From Arthrobacter sp. zg-Y1171 (GTDB taxonomy: Bacteria; Actinomycetota; Actinomycetes; Actinomycetales; Micrococcaceae), in NCBI RefSeq assembly GCF_025244845.1, contig NZ_CP104264.1, positions 1-64,000 on the forward strand: a stretch of 64,000 nt of DNA, given 5' to 3'. The notes below the pieces were generated by a model. That model saw nothing but the letters and a program-made list of their open reading frames with translations, did not search any database and was not told where the DNA came from. The number at the start of each line of letters is the position of its first letter. The first letter of the stretch is position 1. Below are positions 19,683-28,220 of this stretch, in pieces. Made by a program: the position numbers and the translations under genes.

Positions 19683-21506
19683 TTAGCTGCTGCCTGTAGG
19701 GCCGGTCATGCTGGCGCCGCCGGGCTGATTCAGGCTGGTACCGGTATCCGGATTGGATCCAGTCCCGGCGCCGTTCCCAGCCGCCGGGGCGGAAGGAGTC
19801 GAGGTGGGCGGAGCCGGTGCCGGAGCTGAAGGGGCGGCTTCTGCGATGTAGTAGGTGACGGAAGAGCCCCGCGCCACGGTAGCGCCTTCGGTGGGATTGA
19901 CCCCCACGACGGTGCCCGGGGTGGCATCGGACTGCTGGGTGCCGCCGTTGACCGGCATCAGGCCGGCATCGACGATGCGCTGGCGTGCCGCCGCCTCAGG
20001 CTGTCCTGTCAGGGCAGGGACGGAAACAAGTTCCGGGCCCGAGGAGTAGATGATGGTCACGGCATCCCCGCGGCTCAACGTTCCGGAGGGATTGACCTCA
20101 ATGACGGAACCTTCCGGGATGGTCGCGTCCGAGACCGGCAGGCGTTCCACCTGAAGGCCCAGGGCAATCAGCTCGGAGTAGACATCGTTTACGGGCCGGC
20201 CCTCGTAGGTGGCCGAATCGATGCGGATTTCGTCGGGCGTTTCGGACGGGGTTGCACTCGCTGTGGTCTTGGAAGGCGAGGGGCTGCGCGAGCTGGTGGC
20301 TGACGAACTCGCGGCGGGGGCCGGATCCTCGTCTCCCTCGGAGCCGGTGAGCACGAAGAACGCCACGACGCCGGCCAGAATGAGCACGAGCAAGGCGATC
20401 AGCGGGATCGTCCAGGGGCTGCGGCGCTTTTCCTCTTCGACGTCCCCCGGGGCGCCGTCGTCGTAATCGACATCGTCTTCGTCGGTCCAATCACGGGACG
20501 CGGCAAGCTCACCCGTGCGGGCATCGGCCACGGACGCGCCGGCGACCGTGGGCAGTGCCGACGTCGACGGTGCGGTGTCCACCACGCGGGTGGCTGACGT
20601 ACCGGTGGTGGGCACCGGGGCCGTAACCGCGCCGGTGGAGGATCCGAAGAGCAGCATGCCGGGGACGGCTTCCTGCGCTGCATGGATGTCTCCGCGGCGG
20701 ATGGCGGCGACAGCAAGGGCCAGCGACTCGGCGTCGGCCGGACGGTCCGCCGGGTCCTTCGCCAGCATGGACATAATCAGGGCACGCACCGGTTCCGGAA
20801 TGGTTTCCGGCAGCGGCGGAGGCGTGTCGTTGACCTGTGCCAGGGCAATAGCGATTTGGGATTCACCGGAGAAGGGACGGCGGCCGGCAAGGAGTTCGTA
20901 GCCAATGACACCAAGCGCGTAGATGTCGCTGGAACCCGTCGCCTGCTGTCCGGTGGCCTGCTCCGGAGCCAGATACTGGGCAGTGCCCATGACCTGACCG
21001 GTGGCGGTCAACGGCACCTGGTCGGCCAGGCGGGCGATCCCGAAGTCGGTGATCTTGACCTTGCCGTCGGGCATGATGAGCAGGTTGCCCGGCTTCACGT
21101 CGCGGTGCACCAGGCCCTGGTTGTGGGCTACGGCAAGCGCAGTGGCGACCTGGCCGATGATGGACAGCGTCCGGTCGGGCGAGAGCACCTTGTCGCGCTC
21201 GATGATGCTGGACAGCGGCTGGCCCGGAACAAGTTCCATGACCAGGTACGCCGAACCGTCCTCTTCGCCGTAGTCGAAGACATTGGCAATGCCGGGATGG
21301 TTGAGCAGTGCGGTGTGCCGGGCCTCCGCCCGGAAACGGTTAAGGAAGCCCGGATCCCCGGTGTACTCCTCCTTGAGGATTTTGATGGCAACAATGCGGC
21401 CCAGGACAAGGTCCCGTGCCTTCCAGACCTCGCCCATACCGCCAATGGCAATACGGTCGGTCAGCTGGAACCTGCCGCCTAAGGTGATACCCGATGTAGG
21501 CCTCAC
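19683..21506 (-). CDS. pknA: Serine/threonine protein kinase, PknA-like with two PASTA domains
   Basis: This is the second Ser/Thr kinase of the division operon. The 607-residue product has Lys42, HRDVKPGN with Asp136, DFGIARL at 154-160 and GTAQYLAPEQA. A long acidic linker, one membrane segment (about 375-395) and two C-terminal PASTA-like repeats follow, before a Ser/Pro/Gly-rich tail. Position matches mycobacterial pknA, but mycobacterial PknA has no PASTA repeats. GTG at 21506 overlaps the pbpA stop by four bases (GTGA), so translation is coupled. The gene name is by position. Confidence 0.93.
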   Translation of the reverse strand: MRPTSGITLGGRFQLTDRIAIGGMGEVWKARDLVLGRIVAIKILKEEYTGDPGFLNRFRAEARHTALLNHPGIANVFDYGEEDGSAYLVMELVPGQPLSSIIERDKVLSPDRTLSIIGQVATALAVAHNQGLVHRDVKPGNLLIMPDGKVKITDFGIARLADQVPLTATGQVMGTAQYLAPEQATGQQATGSSDIYALGVIGYELLAGRRPFSGESQIAIALAQVNDTPPPLPETIPEPVRALIMSMLAKDPADRPADAESLALAVAAIRRGDIHAAQEAVPGMLLFGSSTGAVTAPVPTTGTSATRVVDTAPSTSALPTVAGASVADARTGELAASRDWTDEDDVDYDDGAPGDVEEEKRRSPWTIPLIALLVLILAGVVAFFVLTGSEGDEDPAPAASSSATSSRSPSPSKTTASATPSETPDEIRIDSATYEGRPVNDVYSELIALGLQVERLPVSDATIPEGSVIEVNPSGTLSRGDAVTIIYSSGPELVSVPALTGQPEAAARQRIVDAGLMPVNGGTQQSDATPGTVVGVNPTEGATVARGSSVTYYIAEAAPSAPAPAPPTSTPSAPAAGNGAGTGSNPDTGTSLNQPGGASMTGPTGSS

Positions 21507-22942
21507 TTATTCAACACCGCCTCTAGGAGTTTCTGCGCGCTTGGAGTGGTCAATTGGGCACCGGTGGCCAGGTCCACGTCTTCCATAACAACGGAAATGG
21601 CCACCTGCGGATCGTCGGCCGGCGCGAAGCCGGTGAACCAGGCATTGTCTCCCCGGCCGTCCACCTGGGCCGTGCCGGTCTTGCCGGCCACCTTGAATCC
21701 GGGGACCTGGGCAGATTTGGCCGAGCCGTTGTCTACGACGCCGACCATCCACTCGGTGAGCTGACGGGCTGTGTCGGGGCTGACGGAAGTATTCAATTCA
21801 GTGGGCTTCGGTTCATCGATCACGGACAAATCGGGAGCGCGGACGCTGCGGATCAGGTTGGGGGTCATCTGCACGCCGTCGTTGGCGATGGCTGCGGAAA
21901 TCATGGCGACCTCCAGCGGGGTGGCGGTCACGCTTCCCTGTCCGATCGAGGCGAGGGCCAGTTGCGCCTCGTCCTCGTTCTCGGGGAAATGGCTGGCCAC
22001 AACCTCGTTGGGGATCTGGAGGGAGGTATCGAAACCGAACTTCTTGGCCTGCGCTGCGATGTTGTCCTGTCCCAGATCCAGTGCCACCTGGGCGAAGACG
22101 GTATTGCAGGACCAGGCGAGGGCAAAGGCGAAGTCTGCCTCGGACCGGGCCGAGCAGGCGCCCGTGGTGAAGTTCGGAAGGGAGATGTTGGTTCCGGGCA
22201 GCGGGAATTCCGGCGGATTCGGGATCACGGATTCGGCGTCGTATTTTCCAGACTCCAAGGCTGCTGCCGTGTCCACGAGTTTGAAGACCGACCCGGGGGC
22301 CAGCAGGGACTGCGTGGCCGGATTCGTGTAGGGCGACAGGCCCGGCTGGGAGGTCAGGGCCTCCATGTTGGCACCCAGCACCGCAGTGTCATGGCCGGCC
22401 AGGAGATTGGTGTCATATGTGGGCTTGGAGACCATGGCGAGGATATCGCCCGTCTTCGGGTCCATCATGACGATGGATCCCTTCTGACCGTCGGGAATAA
22501 GGTCGTAGGCCAGCTGCTGGAGTTCCGGATCGATGGTCAGTTCCACCGAAGCACCCTGGCTCTGGGCACCGGAGAAGAGCTGGACCAGCTTGTCGTTGAA
22601 CTGTTGGGAGCTGTTGCCGGACAGCTCGTCGTTCATGGTCATTTCCAGCTGCGTGGTGTTGTTCAGGTTGAAATACCCGGTCAGATGCGAATACAGCTCC
22701 GGGCTGTTGTAGACCCGCTGGTAATTGAACTGGTCGTCCGAGGGAACGGACTCGGCGATCGCCTTGCCGTCCACAAGGATGGAGCCGCGGGGTTCGCCGA
22801 AATCACGGTAAAGGGCCCGATTGTTGTTCGGGTTGGTGTTGAGCTTCTCAGCGGCGAAGAACTGCACGTAGGTCAGCGAACCGAGAATGAGCACGAACAT
22901 TGCCAGGGCCACTACCCAGCTGTTACGGATAGCCTGGTTCAT
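21503..22942 (-). CDS. pbpA: Penicillin-binding protein 2 / PbpA transpeptidase
   Basis: A class B penicillin-binding protein that cross-links peptidoglycan outside the cell, working with the SEDS glycosyltransferase encoded just upstream. The 479-residue product has an N-terminal membrane anchor at about 9-30, then a pedestal domain. The transpeptidase motifs are Ser218-Val-Phe-Lys221, SCN at 278-280 and KTG at 421-423, all intact. It overlaps ftsW by four bases at its start and pknA by four at its stop. Regulation by the operon kinases is known for mycobacterial PbpA. Confidence 0.96.
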   Translation of the reverse strand: MNQAIRNSWVVALAMFVLILGSLTYVQFFAAEKLNTNPNNNRALYRDFGEPRGSILVDGKAIAESVPSDDQFNYQRVYNSPELYSHLTGYFNLNNTTQLEMTMNDELSGNSSQQFNDKLVQLFSGAQSQGASVELTIDPELQQLAYDLIPDGQKGSIVMMDPKTGDILAMVSKPTYDTNLLAGHDTAVLGANMEALTSQPGLSPYTNPATQSLLAPGSVFKLVDTAAALESGKYDAESVIPNPPEFPLPGTNISLPNFTTGACSARSEADFAFALAWSCNTVFAQVALDLGQDNIAAQAKKFGFDTSLQIPNEVVASHFPENEDEAQLALASIGQGSVTATPLEVAMISAAIANDGVQMTPNLIRSVRAPDLSVIDEPKPTELNTSVSPDTARQLTEWMVGVVDNGSAKSAQVPGFKVAGKTGTAQVDGRGDNAWFTGFAPADDPQVAISVVMEDVDLATGAQLTTPSAQKLLEAVLNK

Positions 22943-24357
22943 TCGTCTCCTCCCTTAGGGGAACGCCGGGTACGGGCAGGAGCGCCGGACCGGGAATCGG
23001 ACATGGCGGGGACCATATCGGTGGCCAGCGGGCCGGTAGGCGTGGGCCGGCGGGCAGCGTCGGAAATCATGAGCAGGAGCGCCACGATGATCCAGTTGGC
23101 CAGCAACGATGATCCGCCTGCCGACATGAACGGGGTGGTCAATCCGGTCAACGGGATCAGGCGCGTAACGCCTCCGATCACCACGAAGCACTGCAAGGCA
23201 ATGATGAAGGACAACCCGCATGCCAGGAGCTTCCCGAAACCGTCCTTGGTACCCAGGGCGGCACGGAATCCGCGGGATACCAGCAGCACAAACATCAGCA
23301 CGATCGCGAAGATGCCGATCAGGCCCAGTTCCTCGCCGAGGGCGGCAATAATCATATCGCTGTTCGCAAAGGTCACCAGATCCGGGCGGCCCTGTCCCAA
23401 ACCGGTACCGACAAGCCCACCGCTGGCCAGGCCGAAGAGCCCTTGCACTACCTGGTAGCTGCCGCCGGCCCCGTTGTAGACCTCGGGATCAAAGGCGTTC
23501 AGCCAGCCGTGGATGCGGGCCTGCAGGTGGCTGAACAATTGGAGGGCGACGAATCCGCCCGCCGCGAGCAGGCCCACGCCGATCAGTACCCAGCTCACGC
23601 GGCTGGTGGCGACGTAGATCATGGCCATGAACAGGCCGAAGAAGAGGATGGACGAGCCGAGGTCCCGCTGGAAGACCAGCACGCCGATGCTGACGAGCCA
23701 GGCCACGAGCATGGGGCCCAGGTCCCGCATGCGCGGGAACTGCAGCGGCCCGACCTTCCGTCCCGCGAGCAGGATGAGGTCACGGTTGGTGGATAGATAC
23801 CCGGCGAAGAATATGGCCAGGGTGATCTTGGCGATCTCGCCGGGCTGGAAGGTTCCGATGCCAACGTTGATCCAGATCCGGGCGCCGTTGATCTCGCGGC
23901 CCACGGGTGCCGGCATCAGCGGAAGGAGCAACAGAATCGCGCTGACGATCAACGAGATATAGGTGTAGCGGCGCAGGATCCGGTGGTCCTTGATGATGAA
24001 CAGCACGGCGATTCCGGCCGCCACGGCCACTGTGCTCCACAACAGCTGCCGGTCAGCTGCATCATCGCCGTTGGTGATATCCAGGCGGTGGATCATGGCC
24101 AGCCCGATGCCGTTAAGGGCAGTCACAATGGGAAGTATTACCGGATCGGCATATTTGGCACGGAAGCGCAGCACGAGGTGGAAGATGATTACCAGGGCCA
24201 TGAGCGTCCCGCCCTGGACCCAGAAATCGGAGTCGAAGGCACGGTCTTCGTCGAGGCCGACAATCATGTTGGCTCCCACTCCGACCAGGAGCGCAACGAG
24301 GAGGAGGAGGGCTTCGATGTTCCGGCGCGGTTTAGGCACGGTGAGGACATCCGACAT
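22939..24357 (-). CDS. SEDS peptidoglycan glycosyltransferase, FtsW/RodA/SpoVE family
   Basis: SEDS proteins polymerise glycan strands from lipid II in the membrane and pair with class B PBPs, here PbpA. The 472-residue product has about ten membrane segments, with the conserved large extracellular loop and GLTTPFMSAGGSSLLANW near the C-terminus. A short basic cytoplasmic tail follows. Position between pstP and pbpA matches RodA of mycobacteria, so an elongation role is more likely than septal FtsW. Start and stop overlap neighbours (TAATG with pstP, ATGA with pbpA). Confidence 0.95.
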   Translation of the reverse strand: MSDVLTVPKPRRNIEALLLLVALLVGVGANMIVGLDEDRAFDSDFWVQGGTLMALVIIFHLVLRFRAKYADPVILPIVTALNGIGLAMIHRLDITNGDDAADRQLLWSTVAVAAGIAVLFIIKDHRILRRYTYISLIVSAILLLLPLMPAPVGREINGARIWINVGIGTFQPGEIAKITLAIFFAGYLSTNRDLILLAGRKVGPLQFPRMRDLGPMLVAWLVSIGVLVFQRDLGSSILFFGLFMAMIYVATSRVSWVLIGVGLLAAGGFVALQLFSHLQARIHGWLNAFDPEVYNGAGGSYQVVQGLFGLASGGLVGTGLGQGRPDLVTFANSDMIIAALGEELGLIGIFAIVLMFVLLVSRGFRAALGTKDGFGKLLACGLSFIIALQCFVVIGGVTRLIPLTGLTTPFMSAGGSSLLANWIIVALLLMISDAARRPTPTGPLATDMVPAMSDSRSGAPARTRRSPKGGDE

Positions 24358-25874
24358 TACTGCTCACCTCCGCAGGCACTGTTCTGGTCGGTTTCGGGCG
24401 CAGCAGTCGCACCCGGTGAAGGCGCAGCAGTCGGGGAATCGGTGTTTACCGGCGGACACAGGACCGCCTTGGCGGTGTCCCGCAACTCGCTGACTATCTC
24501 GCCGGCATGCTCAAGATCCCGGGCAGGAAGGGTGTCCTCCACCCGGTTCCGGTGATATTCGGAGAGGCTGTCCACCGGAATGTCGGAGACGTCGGTGACA
24601 TGCGAGAGCTGGATAGGTCCGATGGTCTGGGAGACACCGTTGTAGATGGCGACCCGGTTTTCATAGGAGCCCACGTAGTAGCGGGTCTGCGTCCAGGTGT
24701 AGCCGAGCCACACGACGACGGCGAGCAGCAGCGCAACCACGGTCAGGAATGCCGGCAGCAGCCAGCGCTTCCAACCGGTACGGGGCGAATCCCCGGTCTC
24801 CTGCTCTCCCTGCTGCTCGGATTCCGCCTTGTGGGTCAGCATGCGGGCAGCGCGCCGCTCGGCGGACCGCTTCGTGACGATCGGAATTTCACCGGTCTCG
24901 GTGGCAAGGGAAGCCGCGCCGACCAATACGTGCGGCCGGGAGGCCAGATCCTGGCGGATCAGCTGGGCGCGTTCGCGCTCACTTTCGGCGTCGTCGGCGT
25001 CGTCGCGGGCAGCGGTATTATCCGTGCGGTGTCCAGACTCGTCCTCGGTCACGGGCGGCGCCGCGGCTACCGCAGCCGTCGGACGGTACGCATTGTCCCG
25101 GGAGGTCAATTCGGAGAGCGGAGCGGTTGCCGGTGCGGAGCCGGCGTCGGGGTCCTCGTCTATTTCGATGACTGCCACTGTCACGTTGTCCGGAGAACCG
25201 CCGGCCAGGGTGAGTTCAACCAGGGTGTCCACGCACTCCTGCAGGTCTGAGGTGCTGCGGAGAACGCCCTCGATATCGGAGTCGCGCAGGACGGCAGTAA
25301 GGCCGTCCGAACACAGCAGCCAGCGTTCGCCGGGCTCGACGTCGAAAGTGGCCAGGTCCAGTTCGGGGCTGGCATCAACGTCACCGAGCACGCGCATGAG
25401 GACGTTCTTATGCGGATGTACTTCGGCTTCTTCGGGTTGCAGGCGCCCTTCATCGATAAGCCGCTGCACGAAGGTGTGGTCGATGCTGATCTGTTCGAAC
25501 CGGCCGTCTTTGAGCCGGTAGGCGCGGGAGTCGCCGATATGCGCAAGTGCCAGGCGCTGCTCATGCAGCAGCAGCGCAGTGACGGTGGTTCCCATGCCGG
25601 AGAGCTGGGGGCTGGTGGTCACCAACTCGGACAGAAGCGAATTCGCCGCTTGGATTTCATCGGCAAGGACGGTCAGGGGTTCATCCTCGTGGACACTGCT
25701 GTCCAAGTGGACCAGATCGAGCACGGTGGAGGCCGAGGCGACGTTGCCGCCTGCATGGCCGCCCATGCCGTCGGCGACGACGGCGAGGTAGCGGCCGACG
25801 TAGGCGGAATCGTCATTCTTGAAACGAACCATTCCAACGTCGGACCGTGCTGCATATCTGAGGACCAGGGCCAC
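24357..25874 (-). CDS. pstP: PP2C-family serine/threonine phosphatase PstP
   Basis: PstP reverses PknA/PknB phosphorylation. The 505-residue product has an N-terminal PP2C domain (about 1-235). Its metal-binding motifs are VADGMGGHAGG, HIGDSRAYRL, CSDGLT and SPDNVTVAVI. A long acidic linker, one membrane segment near 380-400 and an extracellular domain of about 100 residues follow. GTG at 25874 lies two bases after the fhaB stop. Membrane anchoring puts it beside its kinase partners. Confidence 0.97.
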   Translation of the reverse strand: MALVLRYAARSDVGMVRFKNDDSAYVGRYLAVVADGMGGHAGGNVASASTVLDLVHLDSSVHEDEPLTVLADEIQAANSLLSELVTTSPQLSGMGTTVTALLLHEQRLALAHIGDSRAYRLKDGRFEQISIDHTFVQRLIDEGRLQPEEAEVHPHKNVLMRVLGDVDASPELDLATFDVEPGERWLLCSDGLTAVLRDSDIEGVLRSTSDLQECVDTLVELTLAGGSPDNVTVAVIEIDEDPDAGSAPATAPLSELTSRDNAYRPTAAVAAAPPVTEDESGHRTDNTAARDDADDAESERERAQLIRQDLASRPHVLVGAASLATETGEIPIVTKRSAERRAARMLTHKAESEQQGEQETGDSPRTGWKRWLLPAFLTVVALLLAVVVWLGYTWTQTRYYVGSYENRVAIYNGVSQTIGPIQLSHVTDVSDIPVDSLSEYHRNRVEDTLPARDLEHAGEIVSELRDTAKAVLCPPVNTDSPTAAPSPGATAAPETDQNSACGGEQ

Positions 25875-25876
25875 TG

Positions 25877-26362
25877 TCAGGGCCTCAATTCGATGACCGT
25901 CTTACCGATGCGAATCGGCACACCGGGTTCGACGGGCAACGCCCGGGTAAGTTGGCTTCCGCCGAGATAGGTTCCGTTGGTTGAACCAAGGTCCTCAACG
26001 AACCAGCGGCTGCCCTGGGGGAAGAGGCGGGCATGGCGGCCGGAGGCGTAGTCGTCCTCCAGGACGAGGGTTGCTTCCTGTGCCCTTCCAAGCAGGATGG
26101 GGCTGGCGGCAAGGTCGAGTGTGGTGCCGCGCAGCGGGCCTTCCGTCACTACGAGTTCCCTGGGCGTGACCTTGCCGGGGGCCGGCGCACGCTGTTCAAG
26201 GTTCGGGTCTTTACGGATCTGGCGGGCCGTCGGGGTCCCGGTCCGGTTGCGGCTGCCCACGGCGAGGTCGCGCCGGATGGCGCCGACTACGCTGACCACC
26301 ATGATCCACAGCAGGATCAGGAAGCCGTAGCGCAGGAGTGTTTCAGTTAATTCGCTGAGCAC
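25877..26362 (-). CDS. fhaB: FHA-domain protein FhaB (FipA-like)
   Basis: FHA domains bind phosphothreonine; FhaB/FipA links PknA signalling to the division machinery in mycobacteria. The 161-residue product has an N-terminal membrane segment (about 8-28) and a linker. The C-terminal FHA domain contains ILLGRAQEATLVLEDDYAS, RHARLF and GSTNGTYLGG, the usual Gly-Arg, Ser/His and Asn-Gly binding residues. The start is GTG at 26362, overlapping the fhaA stop by one base (TAGTG). Assignment follows from domain and operon order. Confidence 0.95.
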   Translation of the reverse strand: MLSELTETLLRYGFLILLWIMVVSVVGAIRRDLAVGSRNRTGTPTARQIRKDPNLEQRAPAPGKVTPRELVVTEGPLRGTTLDLAASPILLGRAQEATLVLEDDYASGRHARLFPQGSRWFVEDLGSTNGTYLGGSQLTRALPVEPGVPIRIGKTVIELRP

Positions 26363-27093
26363 TAACGTCCCCCGGTCCGGACAGGCAGCAGCCGAAAGAC
26401 GATTCGGGTGCGTCCCATGGTGATTGTGGATCCGTCGGTAAGCACTGCTTCACCTTGAACTTTCTGGCCGTTGACGAAGCTGCCGTTGGTGGACCCCAGG
26501 TCGATTGCACGGCTGGCACCGTTCTCGGTACGGATCTCCAGATGGCGGCGCGAAACACCGGTGTCGTCCACGAGGATGTCGGCTTCGGAGGAGCGCCCCA
26601 GAACCACTGAGGGGGCGTTGAGGGTGTAGCGCTGGCCGTCAACGTCCAGGACGGGCTGCATACGAGCCGATGGTCCCTGCCGGGGTGCAGGAGGAGAGGG
26701 CATCCGGGCTTGGGCCGAGGGGGACTTTTCAGTGGATGAATCCACTTCAAGTACCCCTGCCTTAAGGGAGGAATCGCGGGTAAACGAAACCCGTACCGGG
26801 CCCTGAAGTGTGTAGGACTGGCTGCGTGCGTGCTTAATAACCACGTCGCAGAGCTCTTCAGCCAGGGGTGCGCCCCACTTCTGTGCCTGGGTGAAGTCCG
26901 AGGTGGATAGCCGCACAGTAAAGACATTCGGTGCCAGGGTCCGGCCCTGGCCCAGGACCATGGAATGCTGATCCAGTTCCTTGCGGAGTGCGATGGCAAG
27001 CTCCAGCGGTTCAACACGGCCGGACGAACCGGACGCGAAAGCACCACGAACAATCTTTTCGATGCCGCGTTCGACATTGTCGAGTATGCCCAA
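26362..27093 (-). CDS. fhaA: FHA-domain protein FhaA with N-terminal DUF3662
   Basis: This is the first gene of the kinase/division operon. FhaA binds phosphorylated partners of cell-wall synthesis in mycobacteria. The 243-residue product has the N-terminal DUF3662 domain (about 1-115, starting MGILDNVERGIEKIV), a Pro/Ser-rich linker, and a C-terminal FHA domain with VVLGRSSEADI, VSRRHLEI and LGSTNGSFVNG. The true start is TTG at 27093: AAGGAG lies nine bases upstream and homology begins there. An upstream open frame continues to 27459 but runs across the promoter. Confidence 0.94.
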   Translation of the reverse strand: MGILDNVERGIEKIVRGAFASGSSGRVEPLELAIALRKELDQHSMVLGQGRTLAPNVFTVRLSTSDFTQAQKWGAPLAEELCDVVIKHARSQSYTLQGPVRVSFTRDSSLKAGVLEVDSSTEKSPSAQARMPSPPAPRQGPSARMQPVLDVDGQRYTLNAPSVVLGRSSEADILVDDTGVSRRHLEIRTENGASRAIDLGSTNGSFVNGQKVQGEAVLTDGSTITMGRTRIVFRLLPVRTGGR

Positions 27094-27231
27094 GTTCGTC
27101 TCCTTCCGTGTCCTGTCCAGTGAATTGCCTCGTCTGCAGTACCTGCCCGGGCACCGGGGTGCGGGCGGAATCATCCGCCGGGACTGGTTCGGGACCGGTT
27201 CCGGCGGGCACAGGTACATACGTCCACTTCG

Positions 27232-27261
27232 ATAGTACTGGTGACGGCAGATAATTGTCTT
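27232..27261 (-). promoter_or_regulatory. Candidate promoter of the fhaA-pknB operon
   Basis: Read on the minus strand, AAGACA (27256-27261) and TACTAT (27232-27237) are 18 bases apart. This would give a leader of roughly 130 bases before fhaA. The rest of the 440-base gap 27094-27533 has no gene; its GC-rich part (27140-27180) may fold. Confidence 0.4.
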
Positions 27262-27533
27262 ACCGCCGTCCCGGCGCCCCGCGTTCCGGCGCGGCCGATG
27301 TGCCAAGCCGGTTGCCGCTTCACACCGGTCCCCTGAGTGGCCGGGGGAACAGCCGTCGATTCCTTGCAACAGCGCGGTTTTCAGGTTGCCTCGGCGGCCG
27401 TTTAGGTGTTTGGCCAAAATGCCGGTATGCTTGATTCTGCTGTTCCCGAGGAAACGCAACGAATGATCACAGACAGGATCCGCTTGGATCGTGTGAGATT
27501 GTCCGCACAGCGTTGCCGCGGGAAACCATTTAT

Positions 27534-27616
27534 GCGCGAGTGGCGGAACGGCAGACGCGCTGGCTTCAGGTGCCAGTGTCCGAAAGGGCGTGGGGGTTCA
27601 AATCCCCCCTCGCGCA
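27534..27616 (+). tRNA. leuT: tRNA-Leu (anticodon CAG)
   Basis: An 83-base class II tRNA. The acceptor arm GCGCGAG pairs with CTCGCGC. The anticodon stem CTGGC/GCCAG holds the loop TTCAGGT, with CAG at 27567-27569. A long variable arm (TGTCCGAAAGGGCG) and the T-arm GGGGGTTCAAATCCCCC follow. The discriminator is A at 27616 and CCA is not encoded. Confidence 0.97.
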
Positions 27617-27621
27617 CATAG

Positions 27622-27663
27622 AAAAGAATGACCCCGGCCAAACGGCCGGGGTCATTCTTTTTT
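27622..27663 (+). terminator. Terminator after tRNA-Leu
   Basis: An 18-base perfect inverted repeat (27622-27639 with 27644-27661) has an AAAC-type loop and ends in seven T residues. This is a very strong intrinsic terminator. Confidence 0.93.
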
Positions 27664-27704
27664 GCGTCCCGGGTGGTCATCCCCCGGAGCAGGGGAGACG
27701 GACA

Positions 27705-27743
27705 AAGGGAGGGGCCGCGCAGCAGCTGCGCAGCCCCTCCCTT
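27705..27743 (-). terminator. Terminator of the DUF5997 gene
   Basis: The inverted repeat AAGGGAGGGG / CCCCTCCCTT encloses a second GC stem (GCGCAGC/GCTGCGC) about 35 bases past the DUF5997 stop. On the minus strand it is followed by TTTGTCC. Confidence 0.65.
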
Positions 27744-27777
27744 ATGTGCGTATTGCGAATCCGGCGAGCCGAAGCTC

Positions 27778-28167
27778 CTAGGCGCGTTCCGCCTTCTTGG
27801 CTTCGGCTTCCTTTACCCGCTGGGCTTCCGCACGGACGGCAGCAAAGCTCGCACGTTCCTCAACCAGCCAGGCCGGAGGCTCGGCAAGCAGTGCCTTGAT
27901 TTCCTCGGTGGTCAGGGCCTCGGTCACGCCGGCGCGGGTCAAACCGCCGATCGAGACGTTGAGCTTCTGCGCCACGACGGGTCGCGGATGCGGGCCGGTG
28001 CGGCGCAGCTCGGTGAGCCACTCAGGCGGATTGGACTGCAGTTCGTCGAATTGGGCCCGCGAAATAGGACCGTCCTGGAAATCCTGCGGCGCTGCGGGCA
28101 GATAGATGCCCAGCTTCTTGGCTGCCGTGGCAGGCTTCATGGATTGGGGAGATTTCTCGGTGGTCAT
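27778..28167 (-). CDS. DUF5997 family protein
   Basis: This is a conserved actinobacterial protein of unknown function, 129 residues, soluble and without a signal. It begins MTTEKSPQSMKPATAAKKLGI, has the conserved stretch FQDGPISRAQFDELQSNPPEWL and RPVVAQKLNVSIGGLTRAGV, and ends in a Lys/Ala/Glu-rich helix. ATG at 28167 is chosen because homology starts there; the frame is open upstream. The gene is divergent from the LysR-type effector protein, 53 bases apart, a pairing seen in related genomes. It may have a DNA-related or regulatory role, but the sequence does not show it. Confidence 0.8.
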   Translation of the reverse strand: MTTEKSPQSMKPATAAKKLGIYLPAAPQDFQDGPISRAQFDELQSNPPEWLTELRRTGPHPRPVVAQKLNVSIGGLTRAGVTEALTTEEIKALLAEPPAWLVEERASFAAVRAEAQRVKEAEAKKAERA

Positions 28168-28208
28168 ATTCCAAGGGTATCCGCCCGCCGCGCCACCTCC
28201 CGGTGGGC

Positions 28209-28214
28209 TAAGGT
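28209..28214 (+). promoter_or_regulatory. -10 element of a leaderless gene
   Basis: TAAGGT, six bases, then ATG at 28221 with no ribosome site. It is one of the cleanest examples of the leaderless arrangement in this window. Confidence 0.55.
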
Positions 28215-28220
28215 GTTTTG

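Noticed and set aside
21554..23458. A 634-codon plus-strand frame opposite pbpA and ftsW
   Set aside because: Gly/His/Arg-rich shadow with no domain; pbpA and ftsW have all catalytic motifs.
27094..27459. Longer FhaA reading from 27459
   Set aside because: The first 122 codons have no homology and cross the best promoter candidate; TTG at 27093 has AAGGAG upstream and begins the DUF3662 domain.
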